A stretch of DNA of 64,000 bases from contig NZ_VFIA01000006.1 in NCBI RefSeq assembly GCF_014282275.1, positions 186,001-250,000 of the forward strand, written 5' to 3'. Source of the DNA: Spirosoma utsteinense (lineage in GTDB: Bacteria; Bacteroidota; Bacteroidia; Cytophagales; Spirosomataceae). The position numbers and the translations under genes are program-made. A model generated the notes under the pieces. The model saw nothing but the letters and a program-made list of their open reading frames with translations. It did not search any database and had not been told where the DNA came from. Numbering within the stretch: the first letter of the stretch is position 1; each line of letters begins with the position of its first letter. Positions 49,846 to 58,718 of the stretch are shown here, piece by piece.

Positions 49846-51282
49846 TTACTTAGCCCACCAGAGTTTGGTTTGCATGGTGTTGGCTCCGCCCATAGCAGCC
49901 AGGGCCGCTTTGAAGTTGGGACCGTTCAGGTTTTCTTCCGACGACGGGTAAGGAAGCCGGGTTGGAATCATACCGGCGTTGTAGTTCTGAGTCGGCACTT
50001 TCAGGGCTGGAATACCCGTTCGCCGGTACTCTGTCCAGGCTTCGATCTCCTGCCCGAACAGAGCCAGCCATTTTTGCTCCAAAACCTGCGTTCTGGCCGC
50101 GTCGCCGGTAGCGAGTTTGTTTACCGTGAGGTAATCGGCCGGGACGGTCAGGCCAAACTGGGTCATAGAGGCCTTTATGCCCTCTTCGTAGGCTTTCGCA
50201 GCATCACCGGCTGCCGTAACACCTTTTAAGGCAGCCTCCGCTTTAATGAAATTCAGTTCGGCAAACGACATCAGCACACCCGGCGTGGTAGCGGCTACGA
50301 AGTAATCACCGATTTTAGACGTTCTGGCGAGGCCCAGGTTGCCCGCGTCGACGTTGCCCAACCCGTTGGGAACACCCACATAATCGCCACCACTTTCTGC
50401 TTTTTTAGCATAGACCGCCAGCCGGGGATCATTCAGGGATTTTAACTTATCGACCAGCGTTTTCGATACCCGGTGATCGTCGCGGGTCTTACGGTTCTGA
50501 TTCAGTGGGTTGTTATTGGGCGCAGCCGCCAGGTACATCAGTTGTACGTTGTCGGCATTCGACGCCATGACAGGGTACTTGGCCGGATCGCTCAGGATAC
50601 GCTCCATCTCTGTTTTGGCATTAGGCGAGTCGGCTTTCCCCAGCATCCGGTTCAGCAGGCGCAGACTCAGCGAGTTGGCAAACTTCTTCCACTTGCTCAT
50701 ATCTCCTTTGAACAGGATATCGCCATCGGCGTTAACTGCTTTTGTGTTGATCAGTTCGCTTGCGCCTTTCAGTTCGGCTACCAGTCCGGCATACACATCT
50801 TTCTGAGCATCGTATTTAGGGTAAACCGTACCCTGTGTGCCCAGTAGCGCTTCCTTATACGGAATGTCGCCGTAAACGTCGGTTAGCTGAGAGAAAACGT
50901 ACGAGCGCATGATGATGCCAATGGCCTGATAGTTTTCGTTGCCTGAGCTTTTGCCAAGTTCTATGAGCTTCTGGTAACTGGCGTTGGCTTCGATATACAG
51001 ATTAAGCCAGGGCGTATCCTGCGTATCGGTCGTGAAGTTGAACTGGTCGATCTCCGTATACTGAATCCGGGCCAGGTGCTGCGACCAGAGCGGTCCAACA
51101 TCGAGCCCCAGCGAGCCCCCCACAACCGAGTTGGCCGTGATCCGGATGGCGTGGGGCAGCAGTAGTTCGGCTGGTAGACTAACCGGGTCGTTGGGATTGG
51201 CGTTGATCGTGTCAAAATCCTTCTCGCAGGCCGTAAGGCTGAACAGCGACAGGGTGAACGAAAGAAAGAGTGCCTTTTTCAT
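49846..51282 (-). CDS. SusD/RagB-family outer-membrane lipoprotein
   Basis: 478 residues from the ATG at 51282 (MKKALFLSFTLSLFSLTAC), where C19 is the lipidated Cys; an extra 12 codons upstream are unlikely to be used. The mature start EKDFDTINANPNDPVSLPAE is characteristic of SusD-like proteins of the second subfamily. The TPR-like helical core includes NYQAIGIIMRSYVFSQLTDV and YGDIPYKEALLG. It sits on the cell surface and captures glycans or peptides for the SusC-like transporter encoded immediately upstream (start 51 bp after its stop). No glycosidase or sulfatase is linked, so the substrate is unknown; the adjacent peptidase gene may hint at peptides. Confidence 0.93.
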   Translation of the reverse strand: MKKALFLSFTLSLFSLTACEKDFDTINANPNDPVSLPAELLLPHAIRITANSVVGGSLGLDVGPLWSQHLARIQYTEIDQFNFTTDTQDTPWLNLYIEANASYQKLIELGKSSGNENYQAIGIIMRSYVFSQLTDVYGDIPYKEALLGTQGTVYPKYDAQKDVYAGLVAELKGASELINTKAVNADGDILFKGDMSKWKKFANSLSLRLLNRMLGKADSPNAKTEMERILSDPAKYPVMASNADNVQLMYLAAAPNNNPLNQNRKTRDDHRVSKTLVDKLKSLNDPRLAVYAKKAESGGDYVGVPNGLGNVDAGNLGLARTSKIGDYFVAATTPGVLMSFAELNFIKAEAALKGVTAAGDAAKAYEEGIKASMTQFGLTVPADYLTVNKLATGDAARTQVLEQKWLALFGQEIEAWTEYRRTGIPALKVPTQNYNAGMIPTRLPYPSSEENLNGPNFKAALAAMGGANTMQTKLWWAK

Positions 51283-51332
51283 AGTATGTGATACAGTGCT
51301 GTTGCCAGTTTGAAACAAAGCACCGCGTTGGT

Positions 51333-54300
51333 TTAGAAGTTGAAACCTAAGTTAAAGCCAATGCTGCGGGCCGATGGCAGGTTGCCATTCTCGAAACCCT
51401 GTACGTTGCCGTCGCCGTAGAAGCTGGTTTCCGGATCGATATGCGGCACTTTGGAGTAAAGCAGCGCCAGGTTCCGACCAACAACCGAGAAGACGACACT
51501 CCGGATTTTGGCACGGGCCAGTAATTTGGACGGCAGCGTGAACGACAACCGGGCCTCGCGCCATTTTACATAATCGGCGTCGAACATGTAGGCTTCGTTG
51601 TTATTGCGGTTGTAGAACGTATGGAAATACGTCTCTGCCGAAATGTTCGTCGTGTTCGGCGCGTACGTCTTCGTGCCGTCGGCGTTAACGGTTTCTACCG
51701 TACCGTTGCCCACAATGCCTGTTTCACGGCCTTCCAGCGTTTCTTTCAGCACACCCGTGTAGCGGCCGATGTTGATCGAATGCGCAAACAACTGTCCGCC
51801 CACCCGAACGTCGATCAGTGTGCTGAGCGTAAAGGCTTTGTAGCTGATGGTGTTTTGAAGACCACCCGTCCACTTCGGCATGATGTTGCCAATTACTTTT
51901 CGATCTGACGATACGACCGAGATGCCCGACTTGTCGAACAGGTAGTTGCCCTGCGGATCGCGGGCGTAGTAGGTGCCGTAGAAGTTGCCATAAGGCGAAC
52001 CCGGCCGGGCTTCCAGAATGACGTTACGGAGCAGCGCACCTGTGTTGATCTGGTAGTTGGTCAGACCGCCCAGGTCGACCACTTCCGAGCGGTTGCGGGC
52101 GTAGTTGACCGTTACATCCCACCGGAACCCACCCGCCGACTTCACCGGCGAGCCGGTCAGTTCTACTTCCCAGCCCGAATTACGGATTTCGCCGGCGTTG
52201 ATGATGCTGGTGGCGTAACCCGAACTAACGGGTACGTTGGCCCGCAGAATCTGGTTCGAAGTAGATTTATCGTAGTAGGTTACCTCCGCATTCAGGCGAT
52301 TGCCAAATAACCGCGCTTCGACACCGGCTTCGATCGCCCGCGTAATTTCGGGTTTCAGCGCGCTGTTATAGATCAGGTTGTTCTCCGAAAATGTTGGCGT
52401 TGTACCCCAGGGACTTTCGGCCTGGTATACCTGCTGAATGGCGTATGGGTCGGTGTCGTTACCCACCTGCGCCCAGCCAGCCCGTATTTTCAGGTACGGC
52501 AGCGTATTCGACTGGAAACCGAGCATATCGGTCAGTACGGCGCTTCCCGATACCGATGGGTAGAAGTAGCTCCGGTTGCCAACGGGCAGCGTGCTCGACC
52601 AGTCGTTGCGGGCGGTCAGGTCGAGGAACACGTAGTCACGGAAGGAAAAACCCGCTGAGCCGTAGAGGCTGTTCACTACTTTCTGGGTGTTCCGATTGTA
52701 GACGTTCAGGCCAACGGCCGAGTTGGAAATGTTATACAGGTTCGGGATGCGCAGTTCGGGCGCTCCGAGGTAATCGCGCTGGAAATATTCGGACCGCCGG
52801 TTACCCCCCACGTTGATCGTAGCCCGGATGTCGCCGAATGCTTTGTCGGCCGTCGCGAGGAAGTCGGTGTTCGACTCGCGGGTGAAGACGTTATCCTCGA
52901 AGAATTCCCCGTTGGGCAGGCCCACACCGCGCGCCCGTTTGGTGGTGCGCCGGTCGATGCCGTAGTCGGTACCGGTACGGCCCATGATCGACAGCCACTC
53001 CAGCGGCTTATAGATCAACTGTACGTTACCAATAATGCGATCCTTATCGTTGGCGTAGGTCTGCCGGTTCAGCACGTAGTAGGGGTTGTTCCAGTAATTG
53101 GTATTCCAGTTGCGCTGAACGGGCCACTGGCTGGGATCGGTGCCGGGCTGTTCAAATTGCTTGAGGTCGTTCAGGTCAACCTGACGCCCGAACCAGGTCC
53201 AGTAAAGCGGCAGGTTCTGCCGATTGTCGGAACCGTCACGAATGTAGTTGATCGAGGCCCGGGCCGTCAGGTTCTTGCTCAGCTGATAACCCGCGTTGAA
53301 GGCGACCGTATTGCGCTTGTAGTTCGTGTTGGGGTACATGCCTTTCTGGTAAAGGTTCGTGAACGACAACCGGAAATCGGCTTTGTCGCCCCCGCCCGCA
53401 ATGGCGATGTTGTTGGTCGTGGTAACCCCCGTTTCATGAAAGTCTTTCACATTATCGGGATGGGCTATCCAGGGCGTTGCCGTACGCACGCCGTCGGCAC
53501 CGACAGGCGAGTTGTACTGCGGCAACAGCCGACCGTCGAGCCGGGGACCCCAGCTTTCATCGACACCGTCACCAACGCCACCGCCCTTGCCATCGACATA
53601 CGAAAACAGCCCTTTAGAACCCTGGCCATACTCGTTTTGATACTCCGGCAGCCGGAATGGGCGGTCGAAGGTGACGTTTGAGTTGATCGAGACACCCAGC
53701 CCTTTCTGGCCCTTTCCTGATTTTGTCGTGATCAGAATAACGCCGTTGGCCGCCCGCGAGCCGTAGAGCGCGGCTGCGTTGGCCCCTTTCAGTACGGTGA
53801 TCGTCTCCACATCGTCGGGGTTGATTGCGGCTGCACCGTTACCGTAATCGACCGTTGTGTTATTGGTATTGGTAGCCGAACTGCTCGGGGCGGTATTGTT
53901 GCTGCTGTTGATGATGGGGATACCATCGACAACGAACATCGGCTGGTTGTTGGACCCGATGGAGTTGGCACCCCGGATCATAATGCGCGACGACGCACCC
54001 GGCTGTCCGTTGGAGTTCGTCACCTGCACGCCCGCAATTTTACCCGACAGTGCGTTGATCAGGTTTGTAGGCCGGGCCTGTGTCAATTCTGCGCCTTTCA
54101 ACTCCTGAATGTTATAGCCAAGCGCTTTTTTGTCCCGCGCAATACCCAGCGCCGTCACAACGACTTCGCCCAGTTGCGACGCATCTTCGACCAGGGTAAT
54201 CGTTAGTTGCGTTTGGTTGCCCAGGGGCAGTTCCTGCGAAATGAAGCCAATAAAAGAAACCGTAAGGGTGCTGTTGGGGGCGGCACTTAAGCTAAAACCA

Positions 54301-54515
54301 CCCTCGGCATCCGTCACGGCACCAACCGATGTTCCTTTAACAAGTACGTTGGCACCGGGCAGCCCCGCACCATCCGTTTTTGACAAGATTTTTCCTGTAA
54401 TCTGTCGGGCTGTCTGTGCCCATCCGGCCGAAATAGCCAGTATCCAGATGGCCACCAGCAATACGTAACGCGGCCATACAGAGCCTGGCTTAGCGTAAGT
54501 AAAATTTTGTTTCAT
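51333..54515 (-). CDS. SusC/RagA-family TonB-linked outer-membrane transporter
   Basis: 1060 residues with a signal peptide (about 1-33, ending ISAGWAQ). A CarboxypepD_reg-like N-terminal domain (ITGKILSKTDGAGLPGANVL to TVSFIGF, about 38-95) precedes the plug with the SusC signature PMFVVDGIPIIN and ITVLKGANAAALYGSRAANG. The 22-strand barrel follows, ending SIGFNLGFNF with a terminal Phe. It imports ligands captured by the SusD partner, energised by TonB/ExbBD. A TATCTTTG promoter element lies about 50 bp upstream. The SusCD pair is not accompanied by a sigma/anti-sigma pair. Confidence 0.94.
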   Translation of the reverse strand: MKQNFTYAKPGSVWPRYVLLVAIWILAISAGWAQTARQITGKILSKTDGAGLPGANVLVKGTSVGAVTDAEGGFSLSAAPNSTLTVSFIGFISQELPLGNQTQLTITLVEDASQLGEVVVTALGIARDKKALGYNIQELKGAELTQARPTNLINALSGKIAGVQVTNSNGQPGASSRIMIRGANSIGSNNQPMFVVDGIPIINSSNNTAPSSSATNTNNTTVDYGNGAAAINPDDVETITVLKGANAAALYGSRAANGVILITTKSGKGQKGLGVSINSNVTFDRPFRLPEYQNEYGQGSKGLFSYVDGKGGGVGDGVDESWGPRLDGRLLPQYNSPVGADGVRTATPWIAHPDNVKDFHETGVTTTNNIAIAGGGDKADFRLSFTNLYQKGMYPNTNYKRNTVAFNAGYQLSKNLTARASINYIRDGSDNRQNLPLYWTWFGRQVDLNDLKQFEQPGTDPSQWPVQRNWNTNYWNNPYYVLNRQTYANDKDRIIGNVQLIYKPLEWLSIMGRTGTDYGIDRRTTKRARGVGLPNGEFFEDNVFTRESNTDFLATADKAFGDIRATINVGGNRRSEYFQRDYLGAPELRIPNLYNISNSAVGLNVYNRNTQKVVNSLYGSAGFSFRDYVFLDLTARNDWSSTLPVGNRSYFYPSVSGSAVLTDMLGFQSNTLPYLKIRAGWAQVGNDTDPYAIQQVYQAESPWGTTPTFSENNLIYNSALKPEITRAIEAGVEARLFGNRLNAEVTYYDKSTSNQILRANVPVSSGYATSIINAGEIRNSGWEVELTGSPVKSAGGFRWDVTVNYARNRSEVVDLGGLTNYQINTGALLRNVILEARPGSPYGNFYGTYYARDPQGNYLFDKSGISVVSSDRKVIGNIMPKWTGGLQNTISYKAFTLSTLIDVRVGGQLFAHSINIGRYTGVLKETLEGRETGIVGNGTVETVNADGTKTYAPNTTNISAETYFHTFYNRNNNEAYMFDADYVKWREARLSFTLPSKLLARAKIRSVVFSVVGRNLALLYSKVPHIDPETSFYGDGNVQGFENGNLPSARSIGFNLGFNF

Positions 54516-54563
54516 GGGTAGTTCGGTTGTAATAAGACATTAGCAGATACTGTGGCAAGTCGT

Positions 54564-54571
54564 CAAAGATA
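54564..54571 (-). promoter_or_regulatory. -7 element for the susC-susD operon
   Basis: On the minus strand TATCTTTG is a consensus TAnnTTTG, giving a leader of about 42 nt to the ATG at 54515. The -33 region is not a clear TTG. Confidence 0.5.
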
Positions 54572-54706
54572 CCGAACAAAAAGAAGTCTTTGCGTTTATA
54601 TGGATACGTAATGTTCTATAATTATTAATAATTACAAAATATAATTGGGTTAATGCTATTTTGATAAGTTGTTCGGCGGAGGCATGAGATAGACAGGAAT
54701 ACACAA

Positions 54707-54740
54707 AGAAGCCCGGCCACTGAGGAGTAGCCGGGCTTCT
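54707..54740 (-). terminator. Terminator of the M28 peptidase gene
   Basis: AGAAGCCCGGC (54707-54717) and GCCGGGCTTCT (54730-54740) form a perfect 11-bp stem downstream of the minus-strand stop at 54761. Confidence 0.8.
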
Positions 54741-54760
54741 GGTAAGGGCAAAGTTATGGA

Positions 54761-56125
54761 TTACAAGCCGTGCTGATCGAGCAGATAAACCAGAGCCGCC
54801 ATAGAGGCCGCACCCATTTCCAGTTCGCGCTGGCTGATCGTCTCAAAATTGTCGACAGGGGTATGGTGGTAGTCGAAATACCGCTGTGAGTCAGGCTTAA
54901 AACCGAACAATACCGTTCCCAGTTGGGCGAGCGGACCAATATCAGCGCCACCGCTGCCAGGGCCGATCTCGGCTAAACCATAGGGAGCCAGCAGGGGTTT
55001 CCAGGGCATCACTTTTTCCCGCTGCTGGGGTGTACCCACAATACCGAAGCCCCGGGGGGTGAAGCCACCATTGTCCGACTCGACGGCGGCAATGTGCTTC
55101 TCATTGTTAGCTTTGGCCAGGTCGGCATATTTTACCCCCCCGCGTAACCCGTTCTCTTCGTTCATGAACATGACGGCCCGAATGGTCCGCTTGGGTTTAA
55201 GGCCCAGCGTTTTCATGATCCGCAGTACTTCGATGGACTGCACACAGCCCGCGCCGTCGTCGTGAGCGCCTTCGGCCAGATCCCACGAATCGAGGTGACC
55301 GCCTACAACAATGATCTCGTCGGGTTTCTCGCTTCCCTTTATCTCGCCTACGACGTTATACGATTTGGCGTCGGCCAGTGTTTCGCAGTTCTGTTTGAAA
55401 TAGAACGTCAGATTCGGATTTTCTTTCAGTGATTGGCTCAGCAGATCGGCTCCGTTCGTGCTGATGGCGGCCGAAGGAATCAGCGCCACACCGGTACCGT
55501 ACCGAAGCCCACCGGTATGTGGATTGTCATCGTGAACGTTCGTCATTGAGCGAACAATGGCACCAACAGCACCCAGCTTGGCGGCTTCGGTCGCCCCGTT
55601 GGCCCGCTGATCGACAGCTCCACCATAGGCTTCGAACGTATTGATCTTGGTGGGGTCCATGGGGCGGTTGAAAAAGACGATCTTGCCTTTCACTTTTTCA
55701 GCGCCCAATGCCCGCAGTTCGGGGAAGTTCTTGACTTCGATGATGCCTGCTTCAACGCCTTTTGGACTCGTAGCTACTGAACCACCCAGGGCCGCAATGG
55801 GTACAGTGCGCTTCTGGCTACCGATGTGGATATAGGCTTCTTCCTTTTTGCCCCGAACCCAGTATGGGACCATGACTTCCTGCAAGAACACCCGGTCGAA
55901 GCCTTGTTGCTCCATCACCTGCTTGGACCAGTCGACGGCTTTCTGTGCCCCCGCCGATCCGCTGAGCCGGGGGCCAATCTGCTTGGTTAGTTGGCGGAGC
56001 CACTCGTAGGACTTGCCGTTGCCGAGTGCTTCGTTGTAGATGTTTCGAATCATGACCGAGTCGGCAGTTTGGGCGCTGGCCACACCCGTCAGCAGACCCA
56101 GGAAGAGGGTAAGTGTTTTTTTCAT
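54761..56125 (-). CDS. Exported M28-family zinc peptidase (carboxypeptidase Q-like)
   Basis: 454 residues with a signal peptide (1-18, ending GVASAQ). A protease-associated-like insert is followed by the M28 dizinc site: IIVVGGHLDSWDLAEGAHDD gives the His and bridging Asp, and FMNEENGLRGGVKYA gives the catalytic Glu pair. AAVESDNGGFTPRGFG and the later YHHTPVDNFETI provide the remaining Asp and His ligands. Length and layout resemble mammalian carboxypeptidase Q/PGCP and Bacteroidota dipeptidases. It probably works in the periplasm on di- or oligopeptides. It ends at its own terminator and is preceded by the lpdA terminator. Confidence 0.92.
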   Translation of the reverse strand: MKKTLTLFLGLLTGVASAQTADSVMIRNIYNEALGNGKSYEWLRQLTKQIGPRLSGSAGAQKAVDWSKQVMEQQGFDRVFLQEVMVPYWVRGKKEEAYIHIGSQKRTVPIAALGGSVATSPKGVEAGIIEVKNFPELRALGAEKVKGKIVFFNRPMDPTKINTFEAYGGAVDQRANGATEAAKLGAVGAIVRSMTNVHDDNPHTGGLRYGTGVALIPSAAISTNGADLLSQSLKENPNLTFYFKQNCETLADAKSYNVVGEIKGSEKPDEIIVVGGHLDSWDLAEGAHDDGAGCVQSIEVLRIMKTLGLKPKRTIRAVMFMNEENGLRGGVKYADLAKANNEKHIAAVESDNGGFTPRGFGIVGTPQQREKVMPWKPLLAPYGLAEIGPGSGGADIGPLAQLGTVLFGFKPDSQRYFDYHHTPVDNFETISQRELEMGAASMAALVYLLDQHGL

Positions 56126-56162
56126 AGCAGGTTGTATTGGTTAAGCAAGCAATATACACAAC

Positions 56163-56194
56163 AAAGCCCGGCCACCTTTCAGTAGCCGGGCTTT
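56163..56194 (-). terminator. Terminator of lpdA
   Basis: AAAGCCCGGC (56163-56172) pairs with GCCGGGCTTT (56185-56194) downstream of the minus-strand lpdA stop. The stem sequence is nearly the same as that of the terminator at 54707-54740. Confidence 0.75.
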
Positions 56195-56203
56195 TGACCG
56201 TAC

Positions 56204-56250
56204 CGCGGACTTCAGTCCGTGAATTCATCGTGTGCGGACTGAAGTCCGCG
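56204..56250. repeat. REP-like palindrome abutting the lpdA stop codon
   Basis: CGCGGACTTCAGTCCG (56204-56219) is perfectly complementary to 56235-56250, with a 15-nt loop. It touches the TAA stop of lpdA (56251-56253). The CTTCAGTCCG core is shared with the palindrome at 28399-28463. Confidence 0.8.
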
Positions 56251-57651
56251 TTACATGTTGATCGCGCGGTTATCCGTCGCGGCCAGGCAGGCTTCTTTGA
56301 AGGCTTCGGTATAAGTCGGGTGGGCGTGCGACATACGGCTGATGTCTTCGGCCGACGCCCGGAACTCCATAGCGACAACGGCTTCGGCAATCATATCGGC
56401 TGCGCGCGGTCCAATGATGTGAACGCCCAGAATTTCGTCCGTTTCTTTATGGGCCAGTACCTTCACCAACCCGTCGATGTCCATACTCGCACGGGCCCGG
56501 CCCAGTGCTTTGAACGGAAACGAACCGATTTTATACGGGATACCTTCAGATTTCACTTCCTCTTCGGTATACCCCACAGCCGCTACTTCCGGCCAGGTAT
56601 AGACGACGTTCGGAATCAGGCGGTAGTGAATGTGGGGTTTCTGGCCGACGATGGTTTCGGCAATGAACGTACCTTCCTCTTCGGCTTTATGAGCCAGCAT
56701 GGCACCCCGAATCACGTCGCCCAGGGCGTAGATGTGGGGAACGCTCGTGCGGAGGTTGTTGTCGACTTCGATCTTGCCCCGGCTGTCGGCCTGTAGACCG
56801 GCTGCTTCCAGGTTCAGACCGTCGGTATAAGGACGCCGACCCACCGAAACCAGGCAATAGTCGCCCGTTAAGGTGATCTGTTTCCCGTCGGGCGTGTCGA
56901 TACTTACTTCGACCTCGTCGCCCTTGTTCTCCACTTTCGTGACTTTATGCTTGAAATAGAAATCGGCACCGAGTTTCTTGATTGCTTTCTGAAGCTCTTT
57001 ACCCATCGTCTTGTCCATCGTCGGAATCATCGAATCGGCAAACTCGATGAACGATACTTTACCGCCCAGCCGCGAGAATACCGAGCCGAGTTCAGCACCG
57101 ATAACGCCCGCGCCAATAACGATCATGTGTTTGGGCACCTGCTCCAGTGTCAGCGCTTCGGTCGAGGTGATGATACGCTTTTTGTCGATGGGCATCGATG
57201 GAAACGACATCGGTTTCGAACCGGTGGCTATGACAATATTTTTACCCTTGATGGTTTCTTCGCCACCTTCGGTTTTGGCGATCTTAACCGTATGCGCATC
57301 CACGAACGAGCCCATACCGTAGTAGGTATCGATCTTGTTCTTCTTCATCAGAAACGCAATGCCCTTCGTCGTCTGATCGACAACTTCCTGCTTCCGGAGA
57401 ACCATTTGCGGCATGTCGACCTGCAAATCGTTCAGTTTAATACCGTGTTGAGCGAAGGTGTGGGCTGCATTATAGTAATGCTCCGACGAGTCGAGCAACG
57501 CCTTCGACGGAATGCAGCCGACGTTCAGGCAGGTACCACCCAGCGTTGGGTATTTCTCAATAATGGCCGTTTTTAGTCCGAGCTGGGCGCAGCGAATGGC
57601 GCCGGTGTAGCCGCCCGGTCCCGAACCAATGATGATAACATCGTATTCCAT
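56251..57651 (-). CDS. lpdA: Dihydrolipoyl dehydrogenase (E3)
   Basis: 466 residues from the ATG at 57651, which gives MEYDVIIIGSGPGGYTGAIR, the standard FAD-binding start; the frame extends 54 codons upstream without homology. The redox disulfide is in GGTCLNVGCIPSK (C41, C46). The NAD-binding fold is MIVIGAGVIGAELGSVFSRL, and the C-terminal catalytic His-Glu pair is in SHAHPTYTEAFKEA. It is the E3 component of pyruvate, 2-oxoglutarate or branched-chain dehydrogenase complexes, or of the glycine cleavage system. No E1/E2 gene is next to it. Divergent from a lipoprotein gene. Confidence 0.96.
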   Translation of the reverse strand: MEYDVIIIGSGPGGYTGAIRCAQLGLKTAIIEKYPTLGGTCLNVGCIPSKALLDSSEHYYNAAHTFAQHGIKLNDLQVDMPQMVLRKQEVVDQTTKGIAFLMKKNKIDTYYGMGSFVDAHTVKIAKTEGGEETIKGKNIVIATGSKPMSFPSMPIDKKRIITSTEALTLEQVPKHMIVIGAGVIGAELGSVFSRLGGKVSFIEFADSMIPTMDKTMGKELQKAIKKLGADFYFKHKVTKVENKGDEVEVSIDTPDGKQITLTGDYCLVSVGRRPYTDGLNLEAAGLQADSRGKIEVDNNLRTSVPHIYALGDVIRGAMLAHKAEEEGTFIAETIVGQKPHIHYRLIPNVVYTWPEVAAVGYTEEEVKSEGIPYKIGSFPFKALGRARASMDIDGLVKVLAHKETDEILGVHIIGPRAADMIAEAVVAMEFRASAEDISRMSHAHPTYTEAFKEACLAATDNRAINM

Positions 57652-57826
57652 ATTTGCAGATTTTTTGAGGGCTTGCGTGTCAAAAACTGGAAACGCAGGT
57701 TGTTCTGTTAAAAAGCATTGTAACTGCAAATTTGGTTCAGAATTCGATTGCCCAAACCGATTTCCTAAAAAACGTGTTGGTGATTCAGAATGGCCCTCCA
57801 GCTCCGGGGCCAAATCGTTTCGGTTT

Positions 57827-58408
57827 ATGCGCTTCGTTTACTCAGGTTGTCTCTTCTTCACGCTGATCGTCAGCAGTTGTTCCAGCCCTACTCAGGATAA
57901 TCAGCCCAACGTCTATTATGACATCGCGGGCTACGTTAAGCGCCAGATTGCAGACCTTACGGCCCGCAAACCACTGGTGAACAAACAGGTGCGGATTAAC
58001 GAAAAAACGAGTCGGCAGGACACGCGCGACGTCAACTGGAGCCGGGAACTGGAACTGTTCGCCCAGGCCGATATCAACAAACCGGCGCTGCGCAGCAGCT
58101 ATCAGATTACCCGGCCCGATTCTTTAACATACCAGTATACACTGAAGCAATCGGAAGAGAATCTAACTGTTCGCTCATTACGGGTGCAGCTGGACTCGGC
58201 CACACGCCAGCCGCGCCGGATCGAGGCTGTTCTCCAGACCGATAACCCGCTCTACTCGTCCGAACGCCATGTCGTTATGGAAAGCGGTGCCGTCGGGCGT
58301 AACCAGTGGCAGATGCGTCAGTACAAAGTGTTCGGCTTTCAGAAACTGCCTTATTTCGACAAAAACGAATTTGCCGTGGAAGGGATGGTCCAACCATTAA
58401 AACCCTAG
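57827..58408 (+). CDS. Lipoprotein of unknown function
   Basis: 193 residues from the ATG at 57827 (MRFVYSGCLFFTLIVSSC, lipobox Cys18). The frame extends 66 codons upstream across the lpdA 5' region, but that part lacks a sensible start. The mature protein is beta-strand-rich (SRELELFAQADINKPALRSS, LTYQYTLKQSEENLTVRSLR, QMRQYKVFGFQKLPYFDKNE) and might be a single beta-barrel or cystatin-like domain. No family is recognised. The TAG stop is directly followed by the first stem of the hairpin array. Confidence 0.75.
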   Translation: MRFVYSGCLFFTLIVSSCSSPTQDNQPNVYYDIAGYVKRQIADLTARKPLVNKQVRINEKTSRQDTRDVNWSRELELFAQADINKPALRSSYQITRPDSLTYQYTLKQSEENLTVRSLRVQLDSATRQPRRIEAVLQTDNPLYSSERHVVMESGAVGRNQWQMRQYKVFGFQKLPYFDKNEFAVEGMVQPLKP

Positions 58409-58718
58409 CCCACAATTTTAATTGTGGGGACGTGGACGCAAACGGGGGATGCGACCGGAACGGGAAACGGTAATTAACCCAATATATGATTAACGCCAAA
58501 TGCCCTCCGGTTGAAACCGGGGGCATTTGGCGTTAACCGGTTTTTGTATATCCCCCGATTGAAACCGGGGGGTATTTGGCGTTAACCGGGTTTGGCGTGT
58601 CCCACAATTGAAATTGTGGGCTATTTGGTAATGACCGGTTTTCGTTAACCCACAATTGAAATTGTGGGCTATGTTGTGGTGATCGGTTTGCGCCATCCCC
58701 CACAATTGAAATTGTGGG
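58409..58718. repeat. Phased array of hairpins about 49 bp apart between convergent stops
   Basis: Hairpins start at 58409, 58503, 58552, 58601, 58649 and 58699, with a possible degenerate copy near 58454. Spacings between the last five are 49, 49, 48 and 50 bp; 58409 to 58503 is 94 bp, about two units. Three copies are identical (CCCACAATTGAAATTGTGGG). Two have GC stems with the same TTGAAA centre: CCCTCCGGTTGAAACCGGGG and CCCCCGATTGAAACCGGGGG. The linkers are related (about TATTTGGCGTTAACCGGTTT). The 58503 copy extends to a palindrome spanning 58490-58536. The array begins at the base after one stop codon and ends at the base before the other. Confidence 0.9.

Noticed and set aside
56251-57813. 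Longer start for lpdA adding 54 residues
   Set aside because: The extra part has no homology to the family, and the ATG at 57651 gives the conserved FAD-binding N-terminus; the extension also overlaps the divergent promoter region.
58490-58705. Minus-strand frame of 71 codons with 16-residue repeats across the hairpin array
   Set aside because: The frame is a by-product of units close to 48 bp; it has no independent start context and its peptide is the translated palindrome.
58409-58718. CRISPR array suggested by regular spacing near 49 bp
   Set aside because: Linkers are related in sequence rather than unique, the repeats are short palindromes with variable stems, there is no leader, and no cas genes are present.
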